This document shows, piece after piece, positions 1 through 6,657 of a stretch of 33,400 nt of DNA (positions are counted from its first letter, which is position 1; every line of letters starts with the position of its first letter). The stretch is from Polyangiaceae bacterium (GTDB lineage Bacteria > Myxococcota_A > Polyangia > Polyangiales > Polyangiaceae). The stretch is from positions 1-33,400 of the forward strand of contig JAQSWN010000058.1 of the NCBI GenBank assembly GCA_029266615.1, read 5' to 3'. The notes beneath the pieces were generated by a model. It worked only from the letters and a program-made list of their open reading frames with translations, was not told where the DNA came from and searched no databases. Both the position numbers and the translations under genes were made by a program.

Positions 1-167
1 CTGGCACCGGCACCGGAGGAAGCCCGGAGTTGACCTGCCTCGCCAACGTATCGCACTGCTTCGACGCAGCCGCGAACTGCTTTGCCTACTCGCCAGGGTC
101 GGATTGCGATCAGATCGTCGACGTGTGCGCGGCGATGCAAGCGGACTGCGAAAACGTGACTCCTTAA
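1..167 (+). CDS. 3' end of a Cys-rich, probably secreted protein (partial)
   Basis: Only the last 54 codons are in the window, in the frame starting at base 3 and ending at TAA 165-167. The visible part begins with a Gly/Thr-rich linker (GTGTGGS) followed by a segment with five Cys residues. This is the same design (Gly/Ser/Thr linker then Cys-rich module) as the convergent gene at 164-901, and is typical of myxobacterial surface lipoproteins. No function can be assigned. Its stop codon overlaps the stop codon of the opposite gene within the palindrome TTAA (164-167). Confidence 0.7.
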   Translation, partial: GTGTGGSPELTCLANVSHCFDAAANCFAYSPGSDCDQIVDVCAAMQADCENVTP

Positions 168-901
168 GGAGAAACGCACGCTTGCGGACAGGATTCGCCG
201 GGAGCCCCGCCCGCTGCGGGGCTCTCGGCGCATCGCCAGGCGGCGCCGTCACACTCGCAGCGCACGCCACTGCACGCAGCCAAGCACACCGCGCCTCCGG
301 CGCACCCGGCGGCCACACAATGCGGAATGGGCGAGCCCTCGCAGCCCGGCGCGCCGCAGCGGTTACCGGAGCAACAGCTCGGCTCTCTGCAGCCGGGCGC
401 GCATTGCGAGCCGGGATAGCATTCTTGCCCGGCGGCGCACTCCGCCTTGCGGTCGCACTCTGAAACCGGAGCGCACTCGCAAACGGTGCAGCCGTTGTAG
501 TCGGCGAGCCGCCGTTGGAAGCCGTTCTCACAGGACTTGAAGTCGCAGTCGGTCGGCGTGGTAGGGCACGCCACGCACTGGCTCGCGCTGCACACCGTGC
601 CTTCGCCGCAGTCCAGGTGGCTCGTGCAGTTGCCCCCCGTCCCTGTGCCGCCCGACGCTTTGCCGCCCGACGTCTCGCCTGCGGCCTGAGCCTCCCCGCC
701 GATGCTGGTCTGCCCACCGGTGATCGAGCCGGCCAAGCTAAAGCTGCCGGCCGCTCCTTCACCCGAGCTGCTTCCTCCCGTCCCTGTGCCGCCCGCGCCG
801 GCCTTGCCCGGCTTGTCCGCGGGTAACGAGCGAAGAACCTCGTATTCGGGGGAGCAGGCGAGGAGCAGCGCCACCGAAAGTACACGCCATCCTTTCCGCA
901 T
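164..901 (-). CDS. Cys-rich lipoprotein with antistasin-like segment
   Basis: The gene encodes a secreted lipoprotein of about 245 residues. Starting at ATG 899-901 gives a short basic N-terminus, a hydrophobic core and a lipobox ending LLAC near residue 16; a GTG at 908-910 would add three residues. A low-complexity Gly/Ser/Thr/Ala linker covers roughly residues 30-90. The C-terminal 150 residues hold about 30 Cys. These include a DCGEGTVCSASQC module like the one at the end of the 31390-31899 lipoprotein, and a C-x-GF...NGCTVCEC segment resembling antistasin-type domains. Such modules usually form disulfide-stabilised extracellular domains in protease inhibitors or adhesins. The function here is unknown. 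The gene is divergent from the ECF sigma gene at 998. Confidence 0.8.
   Translation of the reverse strand: MRKGWRVLSVALLLACSPEYEVLRSLPADKPGKAGAGGTGTGGSSSGEGAAGSFSLAGSITGGQTSIGGEAQAAGETSGGKASGGTGTGGNCTSHLDCGEGTVCSASQCVACPTTPTDCDFKSCENGFQRRLADYNGCTVCECAPVSECDRKAECAAGQECYPGSQCAPGCREPSCCSGNRCGAPGCEGSPIPHCVAAGCAGGAVCLAACSGVRCECDGAAWRCAESPAAGGAPGESCPQACVSP
202..224. terminator. Perfect 9-bp hairpin, possible terminator
   Basis: GAGCCCCGC (202-210), loop CCGCT, GCGGGGCTC (216-224). It lies 35 bp past the stop of the plus-strand gene, inside the last codons of the opposite lipoprotein gene. No T-run follows, so Rho-independent termination is uncertain. Confidence 0.35.
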
Positions 902-923
902 CGAGACCACGGGCCAAAACTTA

Positions 924-939
924 CGTGAATCGGCTCACG
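924..939. promoter_or_regulatory. CRP/FNR-geometry inverted repeat
   Basis: CGTGA (924-928), 6 bp, TCACG (935-939). This is the half-site spacing of CRP/FNR-family operators (TGTGA-N6-TCACA), with the outer base changed in each arm. It sits in the 96-bp divergent gap between the lipoprotein start (901) and the ECF sigma start (998), so it could act on either gene. Confidence 0.35.
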
Positions 940-997
940 AAAAAGGTAAAACTCGAGAGCCTGAGCCGAAATCGTCGGCCCGTGGCCCCACCCATCG

Positions 998-1621
998 ATG
1001 CACCCTGCCTTCCGCCATCGCCCGGCAACGGAGCCGGCCGTATCCGCGGAGCGCATCGAGCCGCGCGCTTCGGACCAGGAGTTGGTGGAGCGCTTGGCCC
1101 GCGGTGACCAATGGGCGAAGGAGGCGCTGTACCGCCGCTACGTGAAGCTGGTGTGGACCACGGCGCTGCACATGGTCGGCAACCGCGCGGACGCGCAAGA
1201 CGTGGTGCAGGACACCTTCGTGGAGGCCCTGCGCGACTTGCCCGCGCTGCGGCAGCACGCGGCGCTGCGCCCGTGGCTGCTGCGCATCTCCGTGCACCAG
1301 GCCCACCGGCGGTTCCGCCGTCGGAAGTTGTTCCGTCGTTTGGGGCTGGACCGCAGCCTGGACGACGCGCCGCTCGAAGAGCTGCTGCACCCTGGCGCCA
1401 CCGCCGAGCAGCAGTTGGAGCTACGCGCGGTCGACAGGGCCCTGCAAGGCGCCTCCGCGGGAGAGCGCTTCGCCTGGATTCTGCGCTACGTGGACGGGCA
1501 CAGTCTGGAGGAAGTGGCGGACGCTTGCGGCTGTTCGCTCGCAACCGCCAAGCGTCGCTTGGCCGGGGCGCAAGCGTTGGTGAGAGCGGCCCTCAGCGAG
1601 GAGACCCACCATGACCTCTGA
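998..1621 (+). CDS. ECF-type RNA polymerase sigma factor
   Basis: The protein directs RNA polymerase to a small regulon and is normally held off by a membrane anti-sigma factor. Its 207 residues have sigma region 2 around residues 45-90 (LYRRYVKLVWTTALHMVGN...DVVQDTFVEAL) and region 4 around residues 145-200. In region 4, EEVADACGCSLATAKRRL forms the helix-turn-helix. The two regions are joined by a basic linker (RRFRRRKLFRR). The length and lack of regions 1 and 3 fit the ECF class. The ORF overlaps the FecR-like gene by 11 bp, so the two are probably translationally coupled and work as a sigma/anti-sigma pair. No clear Shine-Dalgarno precedes ATG 998, and a later start is possible. Confidence 0.9.
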   Translation: MHPAFRHRPATEPAVSAERIEPRASDQELVERLARGDQWAKEALYRRYVKLVWTTALHMVGNRADAQDVVQDTFVEALRDLPALRQHAALRPWLLRISVHQAHRRFRRRKLFRRLGLDRSLDDAPLEELLHPGATAEQQLELRAVDRALQGASAGERFAWILRYVDGHSLEEVADACGCSLATAKRRLAGAQALVRAALSEETHHDL

Positions 1622-2747
1622 ACGCGCCCGCGTGACACCGGAGGGCGGCGCCACGGAGCCGCTCGCGCCCGCGCTGCGGGACGACTTGGCCGAGGCGCGC
1701 GTTCAACGCATGTGGCAGCGCATCGATCACACCCCGGCGCGGCGCAGCGGGGTCTTGCTCGCACTGGCGACGGCGGCCGTCGTCGTGTTGGCGCTGCTCG
1801 GGATGACGAGGTGGCTCGCTCCGAGCGGCTCGGGTCAGCTGGTGCTGGCGTCTGGCAACGTTCCGGCCGTGCTCGCGGCGGAGGAGCGCGCGGAAGCGCC
1901 CCACTTCGAGGACGGTTCACAGATCACGCTGCAAAAAGGCGCGCGCGTGGAGGTGCTGCGCAACGACGCGCGTTCGTTCGTCACCGCGCTTCGTCGCGGC
2001 GACGTCACGTTCGACGTGAAGCCCGGCGGCAGCCGGCACTGGATCATCGAGGCCGGCGAGCTGAGCGTGGAGGTCGTGGGGACGCGCTTTCGCGTCGAGC
2101 GGCAGCCGGAGGCAACGCGGGTGAGTGTGGAGCACGGCATCGTGCTCGTGCGCGGTGAGCGCGTCCGCGGGGGCGTCGTGCGGCTCACGGCTGGGCAAAG
2201 CTTCTCGCTCGCAGCGCCGAGCGCGGTGGTCGCGCCGAGCGCGGCGTCGGCACCCCGCGCCCCGTCGGCACCCCGCGCCCCGTCGGCACCCCGCGCCCCG
2301 TCGGCACCGGCATCTGCACCCGCACCGGCGACGACCTCGTCGCTCGCCCCCGTCGTCGCCGGGGAACCCGTCGTCGCCGTAGAACCCGTCGCGCACCACC
2401 TGGCCGAGGCAGACGAAGCCCGTCGCCGTGGCGATACCGCCGGCGCCGTGCGCCACTTCGAGGCTGCTTGGACCCGAGCTCCTCGTGGAGACACACGTCG
2501 CGGGCTCGCGGCGCTCAGCCTGGCGCGTCTCATGGTCTCGGGAAATCCCGCAAAAACTGCGACGACTCTGCGAAGCTCGCTCGCCGATATGCCCTCCGCG
2601 CTCCGTGAAGACGCGCAAGCCCGCTTGGTCGAAGCGGAGAGCCGCGCCGGCAATGGCGCTGGCGCTCGCCAAGCGGCGGAGGAATACCGACGGCTCTTCC
2701 CGAGCGGTCAGCGTCGCAGCGAGGTCGAGCGCTGGTCCGAGCCGTGA
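1611..2747 (+). CDS. FecR-like membrane anti-sigma factor with C-terminal TPR-like region
   Basis: The gene encodes 378 residues: a cytoplasmic N-terminus of about 45 residues, then one membrane helix near residues 46-66 (GVLLALATAAVVVLALLGM). A periplasmic FecR domain follows at about residues 75-200, with the pattern DGSQITLQKGARVEV...GDVTFDVKPG...VVGTRFRV. Next comes an Ala/Pro linker containing three exact SAPRAP repeats (DNA at 2247-2308). The last about 110 residues are helical and look like TPRs (AGAVRHFEAAWTRAP...). In FecR systems the protein controls its partner sigma factor from the membrane, so this is most likely the regulator of the sigma factor at 998-1621. The start overlaps that gene, and the stop overlaps the next start in GTGA. 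Confidence 0.85.
   Translation: MTSERARVTPEGGATEPLAPALRDDLAEARVQRMWQRIDHTPARRSGVLLALATAAVVVLALLGMTRWLAPSGSGQLVLASGNVPAVLAAEERAEAPHFEDGSQITLQKGARVEVLRNDARSFVTALRRGDVTFDVKPGGSRHWIIEAGELSVEVVGTRFRVERQPEATRVSVEHGIVLVRGERVRGGVVRLTAGQSFSLAAPSAVVAPSAASAPRAPSAPRAPSAPRAPSAPASAPAPATTSSLAPVVAGEPVVAVEPVAHHLAEADEARRRGDTAGAVRHFEAAWTRAPRGDTRRGLAALSLARLMVSGNPAKTATTLRSSLADMPSALREDAQARLVEAESRAGNGAGARQAAEEYRRLFPSGQRRSEVERWSEP
2247..2308 (+). repeat. 18-bp tandem repeat, 3.4 copies
   Basis: The unit TCGGCACCCCGCGCCCCG is repeated exactly at 2247-2264, 2265-2282 and 2283-2300, with a partial fourth copy at 2301-2308. It encodes SAPRAP units in the periplasmic linker of the FecR-like protein. The period is a multiple of three, so copy-number change would alter linker length without a frameshift. 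Confidence 0.9.
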
Positions 2748-3790
2748 AGCTCCGCGCGTCGCTCGCGGCGCTGCTCACGCTGTCGTCTCCCGGCGTCGCC
2801 GTCGCGGGCGACGCCGGACGCGTCGCGCTGCTGTTGCCGAGCTGCGAGCTGCCAGGCGTGAGCGCCCAGGAATTGCGCCACGCCGTCGCGCTGGATCTGC
2901 AAGCGGAGGGCCTCGTCCTCGCGCCGGCGGGCGAGCTCTCACCTGCGCGCGACGTGCAGGTGCTGGTCGAGGCCGCGTGCCCCGCGCCGGACGAGCTCAC
3001 GCTGCGTGCGGAGCGGGGCTCCGAGCAGCAGCTTCGCTCGCTGCGCCTCTCGGAGCTCTCGCTCGAGCAACGCGCGAGAGCGCTATCGCTGGCATTGTCC
3101 GAGCTCGTTTCGCTCGTGCTGAATCCGCCTCCTCCGCGCTCAGCCACGCCAACGCCAACTCCGACGTCCGCCTTCCCCGCGGAGGAGGCCCCTGGGTCGC
3201 CTTTGCCCGCCCCAACCGCGGAGCCCCCTCCAGCGCCAGTCGCTCCGCCAAAGCCCGCGCTCGTCGCGCCCGTGGACCGGCCTCCAGCCGACACTCGGGC
3301 GCGCCCCCGCTGGCGACTCGGCTTCGCGCCGCTCTTGCGCTTGTTCGACGGCACCTCGCTGTGGGGCGCGCAGGTGCAGCTGTCACGCGCGCGCTTTCGC
3401 TACGGCGCAGGGCTACTCATGGCTCGCACGGAATCCTCCCCAGGATCGGTCTGGACTCGCCTCGCTCACGCGACGGTCGGCTACGCGTTCCCCTTGCTGG
3501 GCGAGGCGCAGAGGGCGACGCTCGAATCCGGACCGCGCCTCGGTTTTGGCTACACGTTTTTGAACGCAGAGGGGCGCGCGGGCGTCGTCGCCTACGACGC
3601 CCGCGATTGGTACCTGGACGCGGCGTGGACGGCTCGCTACGAAACGGCGCTCTCCGGCTCGTTGAGGCTGGGTTTGGGGGCAGAGCTCGGTTACGGACGC
3701 GGCCCGATTGGTTACGCGGACGACGTCCCCATCGCGCGGACCTCGGGCGTATTCGCGTCCGTCACGCTGGACGGCTCAATGCCCCTCTGA
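2744..3790 (+). CDS. Probable outer-membrane beta-barrel protein of the ECF operon
   Basis: A GTG start at 2744 overlaps the preceding TGA in GTGA. The 348-residue product has a signal peptide ending near VAVAGD (about residue 22). An alpha/beta segment follows (about 23-125). A Pro/Ala/Thr-rich linker covers about 126-185. A C-terminal half of alternating aromatic/small-residue strands (RFRYGAGLL, GPRLGFGYTF, LRLGLGAELGYG) suggests a small barrel. The close link to the sigma and FecR genes suggests that it is a regulon target or the outer-membrane sensor for that pair; this is inference. The exact family is not recognised. The 3' end overlaps the convergent gene by 15 bp (3776-3790). Confidence 0.7.
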   Translation: MKLRASLAALLTLSSPGVAVAGDAGRVALLLPSCELPGVSAQELRHAVALDLQAEGLVLAPAGELSPARDVQVLVEAACPAPDELTLRAERGSEQQLRSLRLSELSLEQRARALSLALSELVSLVLNPPPPRSATPTPTPTSAFPAEEAPGSPLPAPTAEPPPAPVAPPKPALVAPVDRPPADTRARPRWRLGFAPLLRLFDGTSLWGAQVQLSRARFRYGAGLLMARTESSPGSVWTRLAHATVGYAFPLLGEAQRATLESGPRLGFGYTFLNAEGRAGVVAYDARDWYLDAAWTARYETALSGSLRLGLGAELGYGRGPIGYADDVPIARTSGVFASVTLDGSMPL

Positions 3791-5479
3791 CTTTCTCTGA
3801 AAGGTCATCGGCACGCGCACGGTGACGCAGTCGCCGCGTTCGAGCTTGCTGAGGTACGGCTCGCTCATTCTCTTCAGTACGCAGCTGGAAAGATCTTCTT
3901 CTTCGAGCTGGTCTTGCACCAGCTTGGCGGCCAGCACTTGTCCGCCGTAGTCGATCGACAGCTCCGCCACTACTTTGCCCTCGGCAACGGACCCGAAGCG
4001 CAGTACGCGCTCGTAGCAACTCCGTAGGGTACTCGCGCGTTCGGTGAGCTCGCTCTGCAATGCGGCCGAGATGGTTCCGTCGCACGTCTCGCTCAGCGGC
4101 GCGCCCTCTGCGAACTGGTAACGCTTGCCGACGCCATCGCCTTCCTCTCCTTCGAAGTAGAACATGACGTACCCCGTGTGGCCTTTCTTGTCGCTAGCCA
4201 GCCGCCCATCCGCGCCGAAGTAGTCCTCGCGAGTGATGCGGTCGCCATCGTAGTGAAGGCTCCGAGACGCATACCCATACTCAGTGTCGACCGGGAGGCC
4301 CTCCAAGTCGGTGTACTCGTAGCGCGTCGGGTTGTCGCGTGCGTCGTACGTCACGGTCAGGCGGTGGTAGCCGTTCGCGCCTCGGGTCGGCGCGCCGGCA
4401 GCGTCGAACAGCAGCTCCGCGACGACGTTGCCGCGCGTGTCACGGTCTTGACGAAAGCCAGCCGCCCCGAGCGCCAGGCTCACGACGGGCGTGCCCTGGG
4501 CGTCGAAGTAACGAGTCTCCACGACCTGGTCGCGTTCGTCGAACTCCTGCTTTCGGAAGGCAAAGCCGTCGCTCCCTGCCGCTGCCTGCCCCTTCGCGTT
4601 CAGTAGCGTGAGCGATACTTCGTTGCCATGGTCGTCGCGCTCATAGCGGAGCGCTGCGGCTCCCCACTGTTCGTCGACGACCGCCTGCTCCTGCGCGTCG
4701 TAGAAGGACTCCGCGACGTCGTTGCCGAAGGCGTCCAGGCGGAAGCGCACCAGGTGCACTCCGCGGAGCTCCGCGGGCCGCCCCTGCGTATCGAAGTAGC
4801 GGCGCTCGATGCGCTGGTGGTTCCGGTCGCGCACGTAGGTGAGCCGGTGCGCGCCGTCCTCGTCGACGACGGGCTGGCCGCGCTTGCCGAAGAAGCTCAG
4901 CGCCACAGTGGCGCCGGCCGCGTTCGGTTGCGTCCGGGTCTCGCAAACGTTCCCCTGAGTCGTCGGCTCGCCTCGCAAATTCACGAACTTGTAGGCAAGC
5001 ACGCGGCCGCTGGCGTCCAACTGGCGATCGAGCCCGCTGGCCGCCGTCACGGATTGCCGGCGCGGCCGATCCTGCTCGTCCAGCCACCGCACGATGCGCC
5101 CGTCCTCGCTGATGACGTTTCGGCCTTTCAGTACGCCGTTCGGGTTCTCCAACGAATACTCGGCAATGCGCCCCGCCCGGTACTCGTAGATGGCCGACAG
5201 CCCATGAGGAGCGCCGGAGCCGCTCACCCGATCCAAGCGCAGCAGCTGGCTGCCTCGAAGCAGCAGGCGTGTCGTATCCGGACGGTGCCGCTGCTGTTCC
5301 GGGGTTAGCTCCCACAAGCAGCGCTGCTCATCGCGTTCGAGCATCGTGCTGGCGCAGAAGACGACCCGTTCTGCCGACTCCACCTTGGCGGAGGTCGGCG
5401 GCGCCGGGCGTGGAGTCGACGCTGCGCACGCCGCCAAGTAGAGCAGCCACGGCGCACATCGAGTCGCAGGTCGGCGCAT
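3776..5479 (-). CDS. Repeat-containing lipoprotein with AgmX/PglI-type C-terminal domain
   Basis: Starting at ATG 5477-5479 gives 567 residues with a lipobox-like LAAC in the signal peptide, followed by a Pro/Ala linker. From about residue 90 to 430 there are degenerate repeats of roughly 40-45 residues with the pattern YD..GN.....FD..G.P (for example RYFDTQGRP, ERDDHGNEV, RYFDAQGTP, TRGNVVAELLFD). They recall YD/RHS-like or WG-like beta repeats. The last about 110 residues match the AgmX/PglI C-terminal pattern. They run LRSCYERVLR, GKVVAELSIDYGG, SSCVLKRM and a final VRVPMTFQ strand, with two Cys that may pair. AgmX is linked to gliding in Myxococcus. The role here is unknown. The longer reading frame to 5626 runs into the upstream gene and is unlikely. 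Confidence 0.75.
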   Translation of the reverse strand: MRRPATRCAPWLLYLAACAASTPRPAPPTSAKVESAERVVFCASTMLERDEQRCLWELTPEQQRHRPDTTRLLLRGSQLLRLDRVSGSGAPHGLSAIYEYRAGRIAEYSLENPNGVLKGRNVISEDGRIVRWLDEQDRPRRQSVTAASGLDRQLDASGRVLAYKFVNLRGEPTTQGNVCETRTQPNAAGATVALSFFGKRGQPVVDEDGAHRLTYVRDRNHQRIERRYFDTQGRPAELRGVHLVRFRLDAFGNDVAESFYDAQEQAVVDEQWGAAALRYERDDHGNEVSLTLLNAKGQAAAGSDGFAFRKQEFDERDQVVETRYFDAQGTPVVSLALGAAGFRQDRDTRGNVVAELLFDAAGAPTRGANGYHRLTVTYDARDNPTRYEYTDLEGLPVDTEYGYASRSLHYDGDRITREDYFGADGRLASDKKGHTGYVMFYFEGEEGDGVGKRYQFAEGAPLSETCDGTISAALQSELTERASTLRSCYERVLRFGSVAEGKVVAELSIDYGGQVLAAKLVQDQLEEEDLSSCVLKRMSEPYLSKLERGDCVTVRVPMTFQRKSEGH

Positions 5480-5482
5480 TCG

Positions 5483-5500
5483 CCTCGACTTTAATCGAGG
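5483..5500 (-). promoter_or_regulatory. Hairpin covering the Shine-Dalgarno of the AgmX-tailed gene
   Basis: Read on the minus strand, CCTCGA-TTAAAG-TCGAGG forms a perfect 6-bp stem with a 6-base loop. The 3' arm contains GAGG, the only Shine-Dalgarno-like sequence before ATG 5479, 3 bases from the start. Folding would hide it. The hairpin sits in the 37-bp gap after the reductase gene. Confidence 0.4.
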
Positions 5501-5516
5501 TGCGCCCCCGTGCGAT

Positions 5517-6077
5517 TCATTTCGCTTTGGGCCGAAAGCGCAGCAACGTGCACTCTTGCGGAAGGCTTTCCACGCCGAGCGGCGTGAGCTCCAGCTGCAG
5601 ACCCGCCTCAAAGTACGGCTTGCCACCGCCGAGCACGACCGGCATCACGTACAGGCGGAATTCGTCCACCAGGCCCCAGCGAACGAGGCTCGCCGCGAGC
5701 TTCGCGCCGTTGACCTCGATATCGCCGTTGGTCTCCGTCTTCAATTGGCGGACGCTGCGCTCGACGTCCGTCTTCACGAGCCGCGCGTTCGGACCCACGC
5801 GCTCGAGCGTCGTAGAAATGACGACCTTGGGCGTGCTCTGCCAGGCGCGCGCGTACTCCTGCTCGTAGGGCGGGCTCTCTGCTGGCGGCGCGTCCCAGTA
5901 GCTCATGATCTCGTACATGCTCCGGCCGTAGAGGTTCAACACGGTGCGCTCTTGCATCACGTTGAAGTGCCGATGCAGCGGCTCTTCCGGCACGGGCAGC
6001 CCTATTTCGCCGGGCTGCGCGCTGGCGATGTAGCCGTCCACCGAGACCGCAAAACCATAGAAGATCCGACCGGCCAT
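5517..6077 (-). CDS. RibD C-terminal / dihydrofolate reductase-like family protein
   Basis: ATG 6075-6077 gives 186 residues starting MAGRIFYGFAVSVDGYIA, the standard N-terminus of the stand-alone RibD C-terminal (DHFR-fold) family; upstream Met codons run into the divergent gene. Other family features are LNLYGRSMYEIMSYW, KVVISTTLE, DIEVNGAKLAASLVRWGLVDEFRLYVMPVVLGGGKPYF (the conserved GG-K-F near the nucleotide site). The family binds NAD(P)H and reduces unknown small molecules; it is often adjacent to HxlR or ArsR regulators. Here it is divergent from an HxlR gene at 85 bp, so that regulator probably controls it. A 37-bp gap to the next gene allows co-transcription. Confidence 0.85.
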   Translation of the reverse strand: MAGRIFYGFAVSVDGYIASAQPGEIGLPVPEEPLHRHFNVMQERTVLNLYGRSMYEIMSYWDAPPAESPPYEQEYARAWQSTPKVVISTTLERVGPNARLVKTDVERSVRQLKTETNGDIEVNGAKLAASLVRWGLVDEFRLYVMPVVLGGGKPYFEAGLQLELTPLGVESLPQECTLLRFRPKAK

Positions 6078-6092
6078 GATTGCTCCAAACTG

Positions 6093-6144
6093 GTTGCACA
6101 ATGCAACTGGTTGCAAACTACATGCGGAGTGCCTAACGTGCAAC
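6093..6144. promoter_or_regulatory. Four GTTGCA/TGCAAC half-sites, probable HxlR operator
   Basis: GTTGCA at 6093-6098 and TGCAAC at 6102-6107 form a perfect inverted repeat with a 3-bp centre. A second, wider pair is GTTGCA at 6110-6115 and TGCAAC at 6139-6144. All four lie in the 85-bp gap between the divergent reductase and HxlR genes. HxlR proteins bind inverted repeats as dimers and commonly act on their own divergent promoters. Confidence 0.5.
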
Positions 6145-6162
6145 CACGCATTTCGCCCCGTC

Positions 6163-6657
6163 ATGACCGACGCTCACCGCTCCGGCTGTCCCATCAACCT
6201 CACCCTCGAGGCGTTGGGCGACAAATGGAGCCTCATCGTCGTGCGAGACGTCATGTTCGGGGGGCGGCGGCGCTTTCGGGAGCTGCTCACCGCGTCCGAC
6301 GAAGGCATCGCGTCCAACATCCTTGCGGACCGTCTGCAGCACCTGGTGCAGCTGGGAGTGCTGACGCGCGCCGCCGATCCAACCCACAAGCAAAAGCAGA
6401 TCTACAGCTTGAGCGAGATGGGCATCGCGCTCTTGCCGGTCTTCGTGGCGCTGGGCGCGTGGGGCCGTCGCTTCTTGCCCGCGACCCCCGCTCTCAGCAT
6501 CCGCGCGGAGCTCCTCGAGCGTGGAGGCGACGAGCTCATCGAACGCTTCATGGCGGAGCTCAGGGCGGAGCACTTGCGCGGGGAGACGGTCAGCACTGTG
6601 CGCGACGAGCTGCGCGCCGCCTACGAAAAGGTGCGGGCCAAGGCGCGGCGCGGTTAG
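6163..6657 (+). CDS. HxlR-family winged-helix transcriptional regulator
   Basis: ATG 6163 gives 164 residues beginning MTDAHRSGCPINLTLEALGDKWSLIVVRDVMFGG. This is the hallmark of HxlR: a Cys near the N-terminus followed by the L..L.GKW...I...L..G..RF.EL pattern. The wing covers ADRLQHLVQLGVLTRAADP...YSLSEMGIALLPV. HxlR proteins respond to oxidative or electrophilic stress, often through the N-terminal Cys. The C-terminal tail of about 60 residues is longer than usual and helical. The gene is divergent from the RibD-type reductase, its likely target. The stop overlaps the ppk stop on the other strand by 4 bp. Confidence 0.9.
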   Translation: MTDAHRSGCPINLTLEALGDKWSLIVVRDVMFGGRRRFRELLTASDEGIASNILADRLQHLVQLGVLTRAADPTHKQKQIYSLSEMGIALLPVFVALGAWGRRFLPATPALSIRAELLERGGDELIERFMAELRAEHLRGETVSTVRDELRAAYEKVRAKARRG

